Below are positions 15,505 through 24,593 of a stretch of 47,470 nucleotides of DNA, piece by piece. The translations under genes were made by a program, and so were the position numbers. The stretch's first letter is position 1. The number at the start of each line of letters is the position of its first letter. Source of the DNA: Limnohabitans sp. Rim8 (GTDB lineage Bacteria; Pseudomonadota; Gammaproteobacteria; Burkholderiales; Burkholderiaceae_C); assembly GCA_945901045.1 (NCBI GenBank), contig CAMDKK010000028.1:1-47470 (forward strand), in the 5' to 3' direction. The notes below the pieces were generated by a model. That model did not search any database. It saw only the letters and a program-made list of their open reading frames with translations, and was not told where the DNA came from.

Positions 15505-17670
15505 ATGCGCAATCAATTTGCCCTTCGTCACACTGCAGTTGCGGTAGCTTCTTTGATAGGTTTAATCTCTGTTGCCACCGTGCAAGTTGCAACAGCGGCT
15601 GAAAAAGCCAGTGCAAAGCCAGCGGCCACCTATGTCACCGGCGACTTTCACAACCACTCAACATGTTCGGATGGCTCTCTTTCAATGCAAAAGCTGATTG
15701 ACAAGTCAGTCAAAACCTTTGGTCTGGACTGGTTTGTTCAGGCCGACCACGGCGGCAGCAGCGCCAGAAACTGTACCTTGAGAGAAGATCCGTTTGAACC
15801 GGTTGCTCCCGCATTGGGGCTGACCAACAGCGCGACCGGCCCATACCCGCCCGCTACCTACCCCACTGGCGGTCAACCCGCGTCTACGCTGAAAGGCCCC
15901 AACCTGTCTTGGGAGTCCACATTGCCAGGCGGCCGTGCAGCCATCAAGGGCGATGGCACTGCCGTACCTAAGCGCATGTGGCGCTGGCAGGAGATTCAGG
16001 AGTTTCAGTACAAGGTCACTGAAGACGAGAGCCGCGCACGCCAGAAACCCATCTGGATTGGTTTGGAGCAAAACGCACCGGGCCACGAACACGTCTCTAT
16101 GGTGGTGTTGCAGGGCCAGCAGCCATGGCCAAAGACTGGCGTGTCAGGCAATGCCAACCTGCAGGCACAGTACGAGTACTGCTTTGACCGCTCCGATACG
16201 GACACCAGCCGAGGTGCAGACAACCAGTGGGACTGCTCTGTGGCTGGCACCACCAGCACGGATGCTCTGGACACCACTTCACGCAAAATCTCGGGCAGCA
16301 ACGCTACGGCAACGCCTGACCTCGGACACCGCAAGACGATTGAGGGCCTCAAGTGGTTGAAAGAAAAAGCGCCCACCACCAGCTACTTTGTTCCCGCCCA
16401 CCTGGAGCGCGCTGGTATTTACAACCCAACTTCCAGCAGGGGTTTCAATATCGAGCATTTACGCAACTTCAACAACACGGCACCTGATATTGCTTTCGGT
16501 TTTGAGTCCATGCCAGGCCATCAGGCCGCGGATACCCGTGGTGAATACTCGCCCAACCGTGGCGCTTCTTTGACCAACCCAACTGGCGGCATTGATTCCG
16601 TGGGCATCGGCACTTATGGCGGCACGGGCATTTACGCCGCCCGCATTGGCGGCGTGTGGGACGCCCTCTTGGGTGAGGGCCGTAAGTGGTGGTTCTTCGC
16701 CAGTTCTGACTACCATAACCGCGGCTCCTTCGGTGCTGACCAGCGCGAGTCCAACCAAGACTTTTACCCTGGTGAGTACCAAAAAGATTATGTGATGGCG
16801 CGCAAAGGCACCAACAACCTGTCGGCTGAAGCCATCATTGACGGTTTGCGTTCGGGCAACAGCTTTGCAGGCAGTGGCGACCTGGTCGACCGCTTGGCCT
16901 TTGTGGCCTGTGCGGCCAATCCAGCCATCCCCCGCCCAGCTTTCAAAGCGCTGGTCGAAAAGGCTGCGGCGAATGCGGCACTCAAAAATGGGGAGGTTCG
17001 CATCAACGGTTGCGCAACCATGGGTGAAAAACTGGTGGTGGCTCCGGGTGCCGATGTGGTTGTGGCCATTGCAGTGCGCGATCCGCAAGGCAAAAATTTC
17101 TCGCCCTACAGTTTTCCCAATCCTTCGCTCAAGCAGATCAATATCACCCAGCCCCTCGACGCACCAGTACTCGATCACATCGATGTGATTGGCGGCAACG
17201 TGACAGGCTTTGTGAGCCCCACCGATACAGCGAAATACGCAGGCATAGAAGGCACTGCCGCAGCCCTCAATACGTCTGCGGAAATCAAGAAAGTGTTCAA
17301 CAGCACCAATTGGACAGCCACTGCCGATGGTCTGCGGGTCATGAGCTACCGCATTCCGGCGGTGAAGGTGTCTCAGTACGTTCGTTTGCGCGGCACCAAC
17401 TTGCCGGCAGCCACGCCCTTTGAAACGGATGCGAAGGGCAACCCCTTGAACGACTATGACTTGCTGCCGTATTTTGATCCGAGCAAGACACTGGCCGAAC
17501 AGCCCGGCAAAGTGGTGTGCGCTGATGCAGCATGCCCGGCGCACATGCGGACCATCAACGGCGTCAAGTACTCCAGCTTCGACGTATCTGCATGGGCCGA
17601 CCTGTGGTTTTACAGCAACCCGGTTTATATTGAGGTCACCAACTCAGTCAAGGTCGCTGGCGCCAAGTAA
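15505..17670 (+). CDS. Exported PHP-type metallo-hydrolase (DUF3604-like)
   Basis: This 721-residue protein has a signal peptide (residues 1-31, cleavage likely after VATA-A). The catalytic-type motifs of a PHP phosphoesterase follow: DFHNHSTCSDGSLS with H49 and H51, QADHGG with D81-H82, PAHLERAG in the middle, GFESMPGHQ, and SSDYHNRGSF as the DxH motif. PHP domains bind two or three metals and hydrolyse phosphoesters. Inserts are much longer than in cytosolic PHP enzymes, as in the exported DUF3604-type group. The C-terminal 250 residues look like a beta-rich add-on. The substrate is unknown. It precedes a strong terminator, so the downstream genes have their own promoter or rely on read-through. 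Confidence 0.78.
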   Translation: MRNQFALRHTAVAVASLIGLISVATVQVATAAEKASAKPAATYVTGDFHNHSTCSDGSLSMQKLIDKSVKTFGLDWFVQADHGGSSARNCTLREDPFEPVAPALGLTNSATGPYPPATYPTGGQPASTLKGPNLSWESTLPGGRAAIKGDGTAVPKRMWRWQEIQEFQYKVTEDESRARQKPIWIGLEQNAPGHEHVSMVVLQGQQPWPKTGVSGNANLQAQYEYCFDRSDTDTSRGADNQWDCSVAGTTSTDALDTTSRKISGSNATATPDLGHRKTIEGLKWLKEKAPTTSYFVPAHLERAGIYNPTSSRGFNIEHLRNFNNTAPDIAFGFESMPGHQAADTRGEYSPNRGASLTNPTGGIDSVGIGTYGGTGIYAARIGGVWDALLGEGRKWWFFASSDYHNRGSFGADQRESNQDFYPGEYQKDYVMARKGTNNLSAEAIIDGLRSGNSFAGSGDLVDRLAFVACAANPAIPRPAFKALVEKAAANAALKNGEVRINGCATMGEKLVVAPGADVVVAIAVRDPQGKNFSPYSFPNPSLKQINITQPLDAPVLDHIDVIGGNVTGFVSPTDTAKYAGIEGTAAALNTSAEIKKVFNSTNWTATADGLRVMSYRIPAVKVSQYVRLRGTNLPAATPFETDAKGNPLNDYDLLPYFDPSKTLAEQPGKVVCADAACPAHMRTINGVKYSSFDVSAWADLWFYSNPVYIEVTNSVKVAGAK

Positions 17671-17679
17671 GGCGTGCAA

Positions 17680-17737
17680 GTGAGACGTGCGAGTCCGGAG
17701 TCCGGACTTGCACACCCGGCCTTTGGCCGGGTTTTTT
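17680..17737 (+). terminator. Double-hairpin terminator
   Basis: CCCGGCC-TTT-GGCCGGG (17715-17731) is followed by six T. Directly upstream GTGCGAGTCCGG and CCGGACTTGCAC (about 17686-17712) form a second near-perfect stem. Together they strongly end the PHP gene transcript. Confidence 0.88.
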
Positions 17738-17753
17738 GTTTTTGAAAGTACAT

Positions 17754-20441
17754 GTGTTGACAGCAGAGAGTTCTACGCCGCACACAACGCCGGTGCCGCT
17801 AACGGCGGGGCACGCCCAATCAGGGCTCGCGATGCTGCTGATGTTTGCATCGGGTGCGGGCGGATTGGTTTGGCAAATGGTCTGGACCGCGCAGTTTGGC
17901 TTGGCACTGGGCCATGAAATCGTCGCCGTACTCTCGGTTGTCGCAGCTTTCTTTGGTGGCATTTCGGCAGGCTCCTTCTTTCTGGCCCACCGGCTAGAGC
18001 GCAGCCTTTACCCGGGTCGCTGGTATGCCGGTCTGGAGGCTTTAATTGCCAGTTGGGCACTGCTGGTAGCCTTGGTGTCACCCTTGGTGCTGCCGCATCT
18101 GTCCCAATGGATTGGCGCTGAACCATCGGCACTTTGGCATTGGGCGCTTGCTTTTTTCATTCCTCTGTTGGCGTTGCTGCCGGCAACTTTGGCGATGGGC
18201 GCAACCCTGCCTGCGATGGAGCGTTTGCTGAGGCGTGAGCACAGCCAGCCACTGGGCAGTGTGTACGCCGCCAATACGGCAGGCGCCATGGCGGGCCTCT
18301 TGCTTGCCGTGTTCTTTTTTGTTCCGAGTCTGGGGCTGCTCGGCACCAGCCTGGTCTTTGCCGGGGTCAACGCGACCTGCGCCTTTCTGGCGTGGCAAGT
18401 TTGGGGCGGGTCACTTAAGAGTGATTTGCACTTGCCCGACGCTGCGCCGCATGCTGCGCCCCAACGGGCTCAGGCGTTTGATGCAACAACTCCGTTGGCT
18501 ACGCCGCAAACTGTTGGGCTGCGCCTTTTCTTGACCGGACTGTTGGGCATAGGTTACGAGGTACTGGCGGTTCGCGTGATCAGCCAGGTCACAGAAAATA
18601 CGGTGTACACCTACGCGATGCTGCTGGCGGTTTTCTTGATGGGCACCGCTCTGGGTGCCGTCCTCATCAAGCGCGCTGGTGTGACTGGGGATGTCACTGC
18701 CCAGCGCATAGACCAAGCCCTCGGCGAGCTGATTGTTTCCATTTTTTTGGGCGGGATCAGCCTGTGGTGGGCAGACCAAAGCTACGCGCTGCCATTACGT
18801 TGGTGGGGGCCGAGCGCAACCACCGCAATTGCGGGCGAGTGGCTCGCGGGTATGACCGCCATGTTTTTGCCGTCTATGGCCATGGGTGCGCTGTTCACCT
18901 TGCTGTGTCGCCAGGCCCTGCAAATCCGTATGCCGCTGGGCACGGCATTGGGCATCAATAATCTGGGTTCAGCGCTGGCGCCTGTGCTTGTCGGCCTGGT
19001 GCTGGTGCCCTTTGCGGGTGCGCGCGCTGTTCTGTTCATGTTGATCGCCGGTTATTTGGCGCTCCGATCTGTGCAGAGCTGGCATCGGCCTGCCGGTTGG
19101 GTGGCCGCCGGAGCTTTGTTGGTTCTGGCAATTTTTGCTGGCCCCCTTCGCTTCGTGAATGTGCCTGCGGGCGGGAGCTTGTTGTCCTATCGCGAGGGTG
19201 TGATGGCTGCCGTGAGTGTGGTCGCAGATGCCGACGGTGTCGCGCGGCTGCACATTAACAACCGCGTACAGGAAGGCAGCAGTGCCAGCGGCCAGGTGGA
19301 GACGCGTTTGGCGCAGCTGCCGCTGCTGCTGCATCCGTCGCCGCGAACCGCCTTGTTTCTCGGCTACGGCACAGGCTACACCGCCAACGCCGCAGCCCTT
19401 GATCCCCACATCCAAGTTAAAGCGGTTGAGCTATTGCCTGAAGTCATTGAGGCCGCTGGCATCTTCGCTTTGAAGGCAGGTGCGCCGGCGTCGGCCAGTC
19501 CGGTCGCGACAGTCGCCGCCGACGCTCGCCGCTATGTGCAGTCCGCGACGGATCGCCACGATGTGATCGTGGCCGACCTCTTCCATCCAGCCCGAAGCGG
19601 CGCCGGTAACCTGTATACCGTGGAGCACTTTTCTGCTGTGAAGGCCCGCCTTGCGCCAGGCGGCTTGTTTTGCCAGTGGCTGGCATTGCATCAAATGGAC
19701 ATCGAAACGCTGCGCAGTATCGTGGCCGCTTTTTTAAAGGTTTATCCCAATGCGGTTGCTGTGCTTGCCAGCAACAGCCTGGACACGCCCGTCCTTGGCT
19801 TGATCGCGCGACCCGATCAGCCCGGCTGGCAGATCCAATCGGTGCGCACCCGCCTGTCTGACATGTCGCCGCGCATGACTAAAACGCTCAAAACCGCCAA
19901 GCTGGACGATGAATTTGCGGTGCTCGGCAGCATCATTGCTGGGCCGCTGGCGCTCAAGGACTTTGTGCGTGACGCCACCCTCAACTCGGACGACCGTCCA
20001 GTGGTCACCCACAGGGCACCTTGGGTGAGTTACGCCCCCCAAGAGGCGCCCAGAGATCGGCTCACCCTGCTGATGCAGCGGCTTGCGCCGCATGCCGCCG
20101 ATGGGATGGCACCCCATCAGGGCGCTGACGCTGCGCGGCTGGAGGCCTATTGGGCGGCGCGTGCAAAATACATTGCCTTCGGTATGGCGGTGCGCCCGGA
20201 CCGGGACCCGCGGGTCATGCTGAACCAATTGCGCCTGCCGCTGCTGGACATGGTGTCCACAAGCCCAGACTTTCGTCCGGCTTCTGAGCCGCTGCTGGCC
20301 TTGGCTGAAGCGGTTCGGGAGACGGATCCCCAACTTTCGGCACAAGTCAAACTTGCATTACGGACCGCTCTTTCAACTCCGCCTTCTCCATCTTCTGCGT
20401 CTTCTCCGTTGCCTGCCATCCCTCTTGTCAATTTGAAATAA
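17754..20441 (+). CDS. Membrane-bound spermidine synthase-like protein
   Basis: The product has about 895 residues. The start is uncertain: GTG 17754, or ATG 17832, which fits the hydrophobic start MLLMFASGAGGLVWQ better. The N-terminal 450 residues form about a dozen membrane helices, with AAFFGGISAGS and GSVYAANTAGAMAGL typical of the membrane spermidine-synthase fusion group. The cytosolic domain carries the SAM-type motif LFLGYGTGYTANAAAL, an acidic AVELLPEVI and GGLFCQWLALHQMD. The usual catalytic Asp region reads VADLFHPA. Polyamine production by such fusions is not generally shown. The stop lies 5 bases before the next start, so it is in one unit with the PpiC-like and HupE-like genes. 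Confidence 0.8.
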   Translation: MLTAESSTPHTTPVPLTAGHAQSGLAMLLMFASGAGGLVWQMVWTAQFGLALGHEIVAVLSVVAAFFGGISAGSFFLAHRLERSLYPGRWYAGLEALIASWALLVALVSPLVLPHLSQWIGAEPSALWHWALAFFIPLLALLPATLAMGATLPAMERLLRREHSQPLGSVYAANTAGAMAGLLLAVFFFVPSLGLLGTSLVFAGVNATCAFLAWQVWGGSLKSDLHLPDAAPHAAPQRAQAFDATTPLATPQTVGLRLFLTGLLGIGYEVLAVRVISQVTENTVYTYAMLLAVFLMGTALGAVLIKRAGVTGDVTAQRIDQALGELIVSIFLGGISLWWADQSYALPLRWWGPSATTAIAGEWLAGMTAMFLPSMAMGALFTLLCRQALQIRMPLGTALGINNLGSALAPVLVGLVLVPFAGARAVLFMLIAGYLALRSVQSWHRPAGWVAAGALLVLAIFAGPLRFVNVPAGGSLLSYREGVMAAVSVVADADGVARLHINNRVQEGSSASGQVETRLAQLPLLLHPSPRTALFLGYGTGYTANAAALDPHIQVKAVELLPEVIEAAGIFALKAGAPASASPVATVAADARRYVQSATDRHDVIVADLFHPARSGAGNLYTVEHFSAVKARLAPGGLFCQWLALHQMDIETLRSIVAAFLKVYPNAVAVLASNSLDTPVLGLIARPDQPGWQIQSVRTRLSDMSPRMTKTLKTAKLDDEFAVLGSIIAGPLALKDFVRDATLNSDDRPVVTHRAPWVSYAPQEAPRDRLTLLMQRLAPHAADGMAPHQGADAARLEAYWAARAKYIAFGMAVRPDRDPRVMLNQLRLPLLDMVSTSPDFRPASEPLLALAEAVRETDPQLSAQVKLALRTALSTPPSPSSASSPLPAIPLVNLK

Positions 20442-20446
20442 GCACC

Positions 20447-21286
20447 ATGGAATCTATATCCCATACTAGTCCCGCTACTTGGTTACAGCGCACTCTGCGT
20501 GAGCCGCTGACCCACTTCATTGTTTTGGGTACCCTGATCTTTGCAGCAGATTATTTGCTTCTGTCCAAGCGGGGCGATCCGCAGGAGATCGTCATCACCA
20601 AGGCGACCTACGACGAAGCCCGCGGCGCGTTTGTGGCGGGCATGAAGCGCGAGCCTAGTGCCGCCGAACTCAAAGTGCTCACCGACCGATGGGTGGACAA
20701 CGAGGTTTTATTCAGAGAGGGGCTCGCACTCGGTATGGACCGAGGTGATCAAGCAATGAAGGACCGGGTGGTTTTCAAAGTCTTGACGGCCACACAGTCC
20801 GGGCTGGCATTGCCAAAAATTGACGAGGCGGGTTTGCGCGAATGGTTTGCATCGCGGCGCGATCAATATGACCTGCCTGTACGTCTCAGTTTTGAAGAAG
20901 CAGTGCTGTCTGCCAGTGATTCAACGCCTGAAAAGTTGAAGAAGTTTGTGACAGCGCTGAATGCTCAACAGACCCCCGAACTGGAGGGCAGTCTGCGTAT
21001 CTTCAAGGATAGGCCCAGACCTTCCTTAGTGCAAAGTTATGGCGCGCCATTTGCTGATGCACTTGCCAAGCAAACCCTCGGCACCTGGGTGGTGCTGGAA
21101 AGCCAAGAAGGCTATCGTGCGGTAGGTCTTACCGGATTGACGCCGGGCCGCGAAGTCAGTTACGACGAGATCAAAGAGCGTGTTTACACCGATTGGAAGG
21201 AGATCACGTCATCTGATTTGACCAAGAACGCTATACGTGAAATCGCCAAGAAATACCGTATTCGCGATGAAGGGAAGAGTTCGTGA
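20447..21286 (+). CDS. Membrane-anchored PpiC/SurA-like peptidyl-prolyl isomerase homologue
   Basis: This 279-residue protein has one N-terminal membrane segment (HFIVLGTLIFAADYLLL, about residues 24-40). It then has the helical N domain seen in PpiD/SurA-type folding factors (RWVDNEVLFREGLALGMDRGD). A parvulin-type region around residues 140-240 follows, ending TPGREVSYDEIKERVYTDW. Parvulin-like chaperones act on exported proteins in the periplasm. The catalytic signature is weak, so chaperone rather than isomerase activity is possible. Its stop overlaps the ATG of the HupE-like gene (4 bases). The tight coupling suggests it folds or holds a partner made by the same cluster. Confidence 0.72.
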   Translation: MESISHTSPATWLQRTLREPLTHFIVLGTLIFAADYLLLSKRGDPQEIVITKATYDEARGAFVAGMKREPSAAELKVLTDRWVDNEVLFREGLALGMDRGDQAMKDRVVFKVLTATQSGLALPKIDEAGLREWFASRRDQYDLPVRLSFEEAVLSASDSTPEKLKKFVTALNAQQTPELEGSLRIFKDRPRPSLVQSYGAPFADALAKQTLGTWVVLESQEGYRAVGLTGLTPGREVSYDEIKERVYTDWKEITSSDLTKNAIREIAKKYRIRDEGKSS

Positions 21287-22254
21287 TGCTTTCCCATTTG
21301 AGGCAACTACTCAAGCCCGCAGTCTTGTCCATCATTTTGCTGGTGGGTGCAGCGGCAGCCGGTGCCCACGAGATGACCATGGCCGATCTGACGATGCGGG
21401 AGGTTGCCCCTAAAGAGTTCGTTTGGGCCTGGGGCATCCCTGGAAAAAATACGCCGGTCTCGCAAGACTTAACACCGGCTTGGCCAGAGGGTTGTGTGGG
21501 CGACGCGAACACTGTTCGCTGTGGCGAGCGCGGCTTGGCGGGAAGCCTGTCGGTCAATGGAATAGGGAAAAACTACTCAGCCGTCATTTTGCGCATCACT
21601 TGGCAAGGGGAGCAGCGCAGTACTTTTACCTTGACCCAAAATCAATCTTCCGTGCGCTTGTTTGGCTCTGCGCGCGACGACCGCGACGCCTGGCAGGTGG
21701 CGCAAACGTACGCTGTGCTGGGTATAGAACACATTCTCAGCGGTATCGATCATTTGCTGTTTGTGCTCAGCTTGTTGTTTCTGGTGGGTTTTAGGCGTCA
21801 ACTTTTGGCAACCATCACCTTGTTCACGGTGGCGCACAGCCTGACCCTGGCCGCCAGCGCCTTAGGTGCCTTGACGCTGCGGTCACCGCCGGTGGAGGCC
21901 GTTATCGCCTTGTCCATTGTGCTGGTGTGCGCGGAAGCCTTGAATCAAAAAGACACCCTGACCCGGCGCTGGCCAGGGATAGTGGCTTTTGTATTCGGGC
22001 TCATACACGGCTTGGGCTTCGCAGGTGCCCTGAAAGACATTGGACTGCCCGAGCAGCATGCCAATATGGCATTGCTTACCTTTAATTTGGGTGTGGAGGC
22101 GGGTCAGTTGCTGGTCATTGGACTGGCATGGCTGGTGCTTCTGGCGACCCGCCGATTTGCCTGGACTGCTAGCGCGCGGCGGGCAATTTTGTATGGCATT
22201 GGCAGTGTGTCGGTGTTCTGGACCTTCTCGCGCATCGCGGTGATTGCGGGCTGA
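21283..22254 (+). CDS. HupE/UreJ-like membrane protein
   Basis: This 323-residue protein has a signal-like start (SIILLVGAAAAGAHE) and an exported N-terminal domain of about 120 residues. Six or so membrane helices follow. The membrane part has the His-rich signature GIEHILSGIDHLLFVLSLLF, TVAHSLTLAAS and FGLIHGLGFAGAL of the HupE/UreJ family. Relatives import nickel or cobalt for hydrogenase and urease, but neither enzyme is encoded here. This longer subtype with an exported domain usually lies outside such operons. It is coupled to the PpiC-like gene upstream and followed after 6 bases by the oxygenase gene. The metal substrate is not known. Confidence 0.82.
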   Translation: MMLSHLRQLLKPAVLSIILLVGAAAAGAHEMTMADLTMREVAPKEFVWAWGIPGKNTPVSQDLTPAWPEGCVGDANTVRCGERGLAGSLSVNGIGKNYSAVILRITWQGEQRSTFTLTQNQSSVRLFGSARDDRDAWQVAQTYAVLGIEHILSGIDHLLFVLSLLFLVGFRRQLLATITLFTVAHSLTLAASALGALTLRSPPVEAVIALSIVLVCAEALNQKDTLTRRWPGIVAFVFGLIHGLGFAGALKDIGLPEQHANMALLTFNLGVEAGQLLVIGLAWLVLLATRRFAWTASARRAILYGIGSVSVFWTFSRIAVIAG

Positions 22255-22260
22255 CGCCAC

Positions 22261-22884
22261 ATGGCCGAAATCTTTGAACTGTTTCCCACGCCGGTGATGC
22301 GCATACCCGCCTTGCTCTCAGCAGAGGCTGCACTGGCGCTGTCAGAACGTTTGTCGCTGGCAGCTTCGGTGGCCAACCAACGATCTCCGCAACTGTCGCA
22401 CACGCGCATCCTGCGGCCGGGCGAAGACACCGCTCTGGATGCGGTGGTCGGGCAGATCGGGCCTCACCTGCAGGCCTTCGGCCAGCTGCTTTTCGGCGAG
22501 TCTTTGCGCTGGCTTGTGAAGGAGATGTGGGTCAATGTACTTCAGCACGGTGGAAGCCAGTCGCTGCATAACCACGCCAACTGCTTTGCATCCGGTGTCC
22601 TGTATCTCAGCCCTTGCGACGCTTCGGCCTGCACCCGTTTCAGCCGCCCGCTGGGCGGTGCAGAGTTTGTTTTTCGCAACACGCATGCAAGCATGGAGAC
22701 AGGCCCTTTTAACGCCGACAAGTGGAATGCGCCACTGCCTGCGCCCGGCGACTTGATTCTTTTTCCAAGCTATCTGCTGCATGAAGTCCCCGTCAATCTA
22801 GGTGGCGAGCGGGTCACCTTGGCTTTCAATGCCATCCCGGATCGACTCGATGCGTGGGGCTACGGTGTTGGGTTTGAACCTTAA
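22261..22884 (+). CDS. 2OG-Fe(II) oxygenase-like protein
   Basis: This 207-residue protein has the pattern of the putative 2OG-Fe(II) oxygenase family related to TIGR02466. It shows WVNVLQHGGSQSLHNHAN with H103, H105 and N107, SGVLYLS, then PGDLILFPSYLLHEVPVN with H174 and the 2-oxoglutarate-anchoring R184 in GGERVTLAFN. Iron-dependent dioxygenases of this type hydroxylate proteins or small molecules. A classic HxD is not evident; HxN is found instead, so activity is not certain. There is no signal peptide, so it is probably cytosolic. It begins 6 bases after the HupE-like gene. Confidence 0.75.
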   Translation: MAEIFELFPTPVMRIPALLSAEAALALSERLSLAASVANQRSPQLSHTRILRPGEDTALDAVVGQIGPHLQAFGQLLFGESLRWLVKEMWVNVLQHGGSQSLHNHANCFASGVLYLSPCDASACTRFSRPLGGAEFVFRNTHASMETGPFNADKWNAPLPAPGDLILFPSYLLHEVPVNLGGERVTLAFNAIPDRLDAWGYGVGFEP

Positions 22885-22930
22885 GTTTTGTAATTACGCC
22901 GGCGTGACCGGTCTTAAAAGGGGGTCATCA

Positions 22931-23344
22931 ATGATGAAGCGCGTTGGGATAAACATCATTTTTTTATCGATGTTCGCCATGGCAGCACCGGCCTACGCTG
23001 AAGTTGCTTTGGCATGTGAAACCCAGTCAGTCACCTTCAAAAAGCGAGAGTACCGGTGCCCCTTGAAGGCTAACGGCAGCGGACAGAAAATCCGCTTCAA
23101 GGCGGACTTTGCTGGAAGTCACGACGACACGCAGTTGTCCATTTCCCTTAGCCTGGACGGTTTGCCTGTCAACTGTGGCAAGGGCAGCAAGACTTGGCTG
23201 AAGGGCGAGGACGGCGAGGAAGGCGACGTCAGTCTTGAATGCCACCTCGTCCTTGACGGTGCGGCGGGTACCCAGAAAATGCTCCGTGCAACCGTCAACA
23301 TGTATCACGCGGAATTTGTCAGGGTCCAACTCAGCGCCCTTTGA
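22931..23344 (+). CDS. Small exported four-cysteine protein
   Basis: The product is 137 residues from the ATG at 22931, which has AGGGGG 8 bases upstream. A longer frame from 22802 overlaps the oxygenase gene and is rejected. A signal peptide (MMKRVGINIIFLSMFAMAAP, cleaved after AYA) leaves about 114 residues with four cysteines (29, 43, 82, 104), enough for two disulfides. I do not recognise the family. Charged Lys/Asp/Glu stretches (KGEDGEEGD) suggest a soluble periplasmic protein. It is the last gene in the envelope cluster, 46 bases after the oxygenase. Confidence 0.6.
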   Translation: MMKRVGINIIFLSMFAMAAPAYAEVALACETQSVTFKKREYRCPLKANGSGQKIRFKADFAGSHDDTQLSISLSLDGLPVNCGKGSKTWLKGEDGEEGDVSLECHLVLDGAAGTQKMLRATVNMYHAEFVRVQLSAL

Positions 23345-23452
23345 CTCTGGTCGTTTGATCACTTCAAAAAATCGGCACCGACCTGCAACGGGTGCTTGAG
23401 AACGGTATAAGTGAAAAATCCAAGTCCAAGATGGATGTCAATTGGGCAGGGC

Positions 23453-24493
23453 TCAGCGGTGCATTTTTTGCAGTGCGTTTGCCACTTCAGTCACCAAAGT
23501 CGGGCCTTTGTAAATGAGACCGGTGTAGATCTGCACCACATTGGCACCCGCCTTGATTTTGGCCAGTGCGTCTTGAGCGCTCAAAATGCCGCCAACACCG
23601 ATGATTGGAAACGCGCTGCCCAGAGCAGCTCGCAATTGGCGGATGACCCGATTGCTTGGCTCCGCTGCGGGTGTGCCTGACAGGCCGCCGGTTTCGTGCG
23701 CATGCGGCATGCCTTGCACCGCCTCACGGGCCAGGGTGGTGTTGGTGGCGATCACGCCGTCCATGCCGTGCTTGAGCAAGGTGGCAGCAATCACGCCGAC
23801 CTGGGTTTCGTCCAAATCGGGGGCAATTTTCAAAAACAAAGGCACGTTCCGTCCATGCTGTTCGCTCAGCTGCGCGCGCCGCTCAACCAAGGCCCCGAGC
23901 AAGCCGTCCAAGGCCTCGTCGCTTTGCAGGGCGCGCAGGTTTTTGGTGTTGGGGCTGGAGATGTTCACCGTCACATAGTCGGCGTGCGGATAGACGCCGG
24001 CCAGCGCTGTCAAATAGTCATCGGTGGCGTTTTCAATTGGAGTGAGCGCATTCTTGCCGATGTTCAAGCCGAGCAATCGCCCTAATTTGCGAAACTGCGC
24101 TTGCTGTACATGGGCCACAAAGGCCTCAAGACCCTCGTTGTTGAAGCCCAAGCGGTTGATCAAGGCTTGGGCCTCGGGCAGGCGGAACATGCGCGGCTTG
24201 TCGTTACCCGGCTGGGCCTTTGGCGTCACCGTGCCCACCTCGACAAAGCCAAAACCCATGGCCCCCAGGCCGTCAATGCAACGTGCGTTTTTATCCAAGC
24301 CTGCAGCCAAACCCACCCGGTTGGGAAACTGCAAACCGGCCAAGCTGAGGGGGTCGCGGACAAAAGGCTGGCGGTACAGCGCGTCCAAAACCGTATTTTG
24401 GGTTTTGGCCAGCGCATTCAAGGTCAAGTCGTGTGCAGCTTCGGGGTCCATACCAAATAAAAAAGGTCGGGCCAGGGGATACAGGTTAATCAT
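23453..24493 (-). CDS. pyrD: Dihydroorotate dehydrogenase (quinone), class 2
   Basis: This 346-residue enzyme oxidises dihydroorotate to orotate with quinone as acceptor in pyrimidine synthesis, at the inner membrane. The class 2 N-terminal membrane helix region ([20 protein letters not shown]) is present. FMN-binding and catalytic segments follow: [52 protein letters not shown] and [11 protein letters not shown]. The ATG at 24493 is chosen over an in-frame extension to 24613 because it gives the standard N terminus. It is divergent from rpiA over 100 bases. Confidence 0.96.
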   Translation of the reverse strand: MINLYPLARPFLFGMDPEAAHDLTLNALAKTQNTVLDALYRQPFVRDPLSLAGLQFPNRVGLAAGLDKNARCIDGLGAMGFGFVEVGTVTPKAQPGNDKPRMFRLPEAQALINRLGFNNEGLEAFVAHVQQAQFRKLGRLLGLNIGKNALTPIENATDDYLTALAGVYPHADYVTVNISSPNTKNLRALQSDEALDGLLGALVERRAQLSEQHGRNVPLFLKIAPDLDETQVGVIAATLLKHGMDGVIATNTTLAREAVQGMPHAHETGGLSGTPAAEPSNRVIRQLRAALGSAFPIIGVGGILSAQDALAKIKAGANVVQIYTGLIYKGPTLVTEVANALQKMHR

Positions 24494-24593
24494 TGGATAA
24501 TTTGCGCTTGCTGGTTGTGTGCGATTGCTTTGATTGTCGCAAAACCCGAGCCTCCTTCCCCTGGCCTTATTTTTCAGCACCCTTGAATTGCAT

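Noticed and set aside
16459-17544. 361-codon open frame opposite the PHP gene
   Set aside because: It lies fully inside a gene with clear motifs on the other strand and shows no recognisable domain.
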